The translations under genes were made by a program, and so were the position numbers. This document shows positions 43,857 to 45,712 of a stretch of DNA of 45,712 bases, one piece after another (position 1 is the first letter of the stretch; each line of letters starts with the position of its first letter). The stretch comes from a virus: positions 1 to 45,712 of the IMG/VR virus record IMGVR_UViG_3300025085_000047. One strand, 5' to 3'. A model generated the notes under the pieces. The model did no database searches. It was not told the DNA's origin and saw only the letters and a list, made by a program, of their open reading frames with translations.

Positions 43857-44702
43857 ATGAATATTTGCATCTTGGGTGGTGGTTACGTAGGAACTCATTT
43901 AAGTAATAGTTTAAAGAGCGATCATAACGTTACAGTCTTACGTCGCGACGATCTAGATTATAATAAGCAGTATAAGTTACTAGCCTTCTTATCCAAAAGT
44001 AATATTGACTACGTTATTAACTGCTCAGGCTTTACAGGCCGGCCTAATGTTGATCAAGCAGAAGATAAAAAGAAAGAGTGTTGGGATCTAAATGTACTTG
44101 GGCCGGTAAATGTAAATAGAGTCTGTAAAGCAGCACAAATTCCATACATTCATATTTCGTCTGGTTGTATCTTTACAGGTTATGAAAAGGAATGGTTAGA
44201 GGAAGATGAGCCTAACTATGGGTTGTTTGATATTGAGTCATCTTTCTACTCTAAATCAAAGCATGCATATGAATTAGCAGCTGGTGATTATGGCTTAACT
44301 ATAAGGATCCGGATGCCGTTTGATAATGATATTACATCAGAAAGATCTGTTTTATCAAAGCTCCGTAAGTATGATAACCTAGTTAATTTTAAGAACTCTA
44401 AAACGTATATACCAGATTTATGTAGGTTCATTAAGAAGTATGTTGAAGAAGCTAGGAGTGATAATGATGTACTTCACCTCGTTAATCCAGATGCTCTAGA
44501 TACGGCTGGTGTTATAGAGTTTATGAAAGCAGCAGATAAAGGTAACCCTAATTGGAAGTTTGTAGACTTCGCTGCTCTTAATACTAAAGCCAACAGATCT
44601 AATTGCACATTAGATGTTACTAAGCTTAAAGAAAAATATGATTTTGAACCAATGACTGAGTCAGATGCACTCGCGCTAATATATGAAAAGCCCTCTGTAT
44701 AA
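43857..44702 (+). CDS. RmlD-like NAD(P)-dependent sugar reductase/epimerase
   Basis: 281 aa extended short-chain dehydrogenase. The Rossmann motif is GGGYVGTHL (7-15), the catalytic Ser lies in HISSGCIFTG (101/102) and the YxxxK pair is Tyr131 and Lys135 in YSKSK. The middle (NCSGFTGRPNVDQAEDKKKE, CWDLNVLGPVNVNRVCKAAQ) is close to dTDP-4-dehydrorhamnose reductases, though the C-terminal substrate domain is short. It would reduce or epimerise a nucleotide-linked 4-keto sugar. Overlaps the next gene by 20 bp, and an RmlB-like gene follows, so a deoxysugar pathway is likely. Product sugar unknown. Confidence 0.8.
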   Translation: MNICILGGGYVGTHLSNSLKSDHNVTVLRRDDLDYNKQYKLLAFLSKSNIDYVINCSGFTGRPNVDQAEDKKKECWDLNVLGPVNVNRVCKAAQIPYIHISSGCIFTGYEKEWLEEDEPNYGLFDIESSFYSKSKHAYELAAGDYGLTIRIRMPFDNDITSERSVLSKLRKYDNLVNFKNSKTYIPDLCRFIKKYVEEARSDNDVLHLVNPDALDTAGVIEFMKAADKGNPNWKFVDFAALNTKANRSNCTLDVTKLKEKYDFEPMTESDALALIYEKPSV

Positions 44703-45162
44703 TAAGATTAAGAATAATTCCCCTGGTAAAATAATTACAAGCTTTACTGCAGGTAACTTCGATTTACTTCATCCTGGCTATATCTACACCTTTGAAGAAG
44801 CTAAAAGGCATAGTGATAAGTTCATTGTATTCTTACAGAAGGATCCATCATCAACTCGTTACACAAAATATAAACCAGTCATACCGTACTATGAGAGGTA
44901 CAAGACATTAATGGCTATCAAGTATATTGATGAGGTATATATGTATCAAACAGAAGATGAGCTTGTAGACTTAATTAAGTTCTTTAACCCAGACGTTCGT
45001 ATATTAGGAGAAGATTATATTGGTAAGCCTTTTACAGGTGATGATCTGCCTCCAGAAGTAGTGTATACAACTAGATCACATGAATGGTCTACGACAAAGA
45101 TAAAGGATCTTATTACCTTGCAAACCATAAAACAGAATCCAAAATTATTAGAGAATGAGTAA
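44683..45162 (+). CDS. Cytidylyltransferase-like nucleotidyltransferase
   Basis: 159 aa. The N-terminus has the nucleotide-binding motif of the HxGH superfamily in altered form, FTAGNFDLLHPGYIYTFEEA (residues 21-40; HPGY instead of HxGH). The C-terminal signature is STTKIKDLI (136-144; usually SSTxI). This fits glycerol-3-phosphate cytidylyltransferase or the RfaE/HldE nucleotidyl domain, which make CDP-glycerol or ADP-heptose. ADP-heptose would suit the GT9-type transferase in this window, but the second His is replaced by Tyr, so activity needs proof. Overlaps genes on both sides (20 bp and 8 bp). Confidence 0.7.
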   Translation: MKSPLYNKIKNNSPGKIITSFTAGNFDLLHPGYIYTFEEAKRHSDKFIVFLQKDPSSTRYTKYKPVIPYYERYKTLMAIKYIDEVYMYQTEDELVDLIKFFNPDVRILGEDYIGKPFTGDDLPPEVVYTTRSHEWSTTKIKDLITLQTIKQNPKLLENE

Positions 45163-45712
45163 GACGTATTTAGTTACAGGAGGATGCGGCTTTATTGGCT
45201 CGTATGTTATAGAAGAGTTACTTAAGGATAAAGACGCTGACATAGAAGTCATATGCGTAGATAAGATGGGTGTAGGTTCTGATCTTAAACACATACCGTT
45301 GAACGATGATAGATTAAAGCATATAGTGAGAGATATATCGAGCTCGAGCTTTACAGAGTTCATAGGGAAGGTAGATTATATATTACATCTAGCTGCTGAG
45401 TCGCACGTAGATAGATCCATTACTAACCCGTTAGCGTTTATTGATAGTAACGTTGTAGGTACAGCAAATGTCCTTGAGCTATGCAAGCAGGACCATGCTA
45501 GAATGGTTCACGTCTCAACTGATGAAGTGTATGGCCATTTACAGCTAGACGAGGAGCCCTTTACTGAAGAGCATCCTCTTAAGCCCCGCTCCCCGTACTC
45601 AGCATCTAAAGCTAGCTCTGATCTACTAGTACAATCTTATATTACAACATTCGGGATTAATGCATCTATAACAAGATGTTGTAATAATTATGGACCAAGG
45701 CAACATAACGAG
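45155..45712 (+). CDS. RmlB-like dTDP-glucose 4,6-dehydratase (3' end outside window)
   Basis: 186 residues visible from the ATG at 45155, which overlaps the preceding stop. The Rossmann motif is VTGGCGFIGSYV. LHLAAESHVDRSITNP is the classic RmlB stretch. The catalytic Thr-Asp-Glu triad is at 122-124 in STDEVYG, and Tyr148/Lys152 lie in SPYSASKASSD. NNYGPRQ fits the substrate loop. These enzymes convert dTDP-glucose (or a related NDP-sugar) to the 4-keto-6-deoxy form, the first committed step to rhamnose and other deoxysugars. With the RmlD-like gene upstream it makes a plausible two-step route. Confidence 0.9.
   Translation, partial: MSKTYLVTGGCGFIGSYVIEELLKDKDADIEVICVDKMGVGSDLKHIPLNDDRLKHIVRDISSSSFTEFIGKVDYILHLAAESHVDRSITNPLAFIDSNVVGTANVLELCKQDHARMVHVSTDEVYGHLQLDEEPFTEEHPLKPRSPYSASKASSDLLVQSYITTFGINASITRCCNNYGPRQHNE

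Noticed and set aside
20835-45712. Genome-wide recoding of TGA to Trp
   Set aside because: Many genes end in TGA with tight ATGA overlaps (for example 9054, 12930, 27288, 43574) and TGG encodes Trp throughout; only one internal TGA was found.
1-45712. tRNA, rRNA, integrase, attachment sites or insertion sequences
   Set aside because: All intergenic gaps are short and none shows a cloverleaf; no recombinase, transposase or terminal inverted repeat was recognised.

Overview
The window looks like part of the genome of an AT-rich, T4-like contractile-tailed phage, probably marine. Direct support comes from recognisable T4-type proteins: large terminase (gp17), tail sheath (gp18), tail tube (gp19), baseplate wedge proteins (gp6, gp25, a gp53-like protein), a neck protein (gp14-like), clamp loader (gp44) and dUTPase. 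T4-type late-promoter motifs (TATAAATA and variants) precede many genes. No photosynthesis gene, tRNA, integrase, capsid or portal gene lies in the window, so the host cannot be named from it. Both ends cut through genes.

Layout. (1) 1-20338, minus strand: adhesion and baseplate genes. From the left these are a Thr/Pro/Ser-repeat protein (partial), a trypsin-like protease/L-type-lectin protein, two small genes, three collar or fibre proteins, five large poorly known baseplate-region proteins with beta-propeller, ConA-like and PKD domains, then gp6 and gp25. (2) 20380-23787: small genes on both strands, including one open frame with an internal TGA, followed by clamp loader, dUTPase and a probable small terminase. 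(3) 23791-38017, minus strand: tail hub, tail-tube-associated proteins, tape measure, hub-assembly proteins, tube, sheath and large terminase; transcription runs from the terminase leftwards. (4) 38051-40324, plus strand: acidic head-type protein, small protein, neck protein. (5) 40373-42206, minus strand: glycosyltransferase and a Cys-rich fibre. (6) 42247-45712, plus strand: PD-(D/E)XK nuclease, small basic proteins, and a sugar-nucleotide set (RmlD-like reductase, cytidylyltransferase-like protein, RmlB-like dehydratase).

The structural genes of regions 1 and 3 would build the contractile tail and its adhesion tip, and region 4 the neck and head contents. The sugar genes with the GT9-type transferase could remodel a glycan on the host surface or the virion. 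The most unusual signal is regulatory. At least 13 genes carry a xxTAAATA late-promoter motif exactly 5 nt before the start codon, and four more at 6 nt, with no Shine-Dalgarno sequence between. If the T4 promoter-to-start distance holds, those messages would begin at or next to the start codon, that is, be leaderless. Second is a gene at 20835-21290 that is complete apart from one in-frame TGA. There is no gene-free stretch longer than 300 bases.
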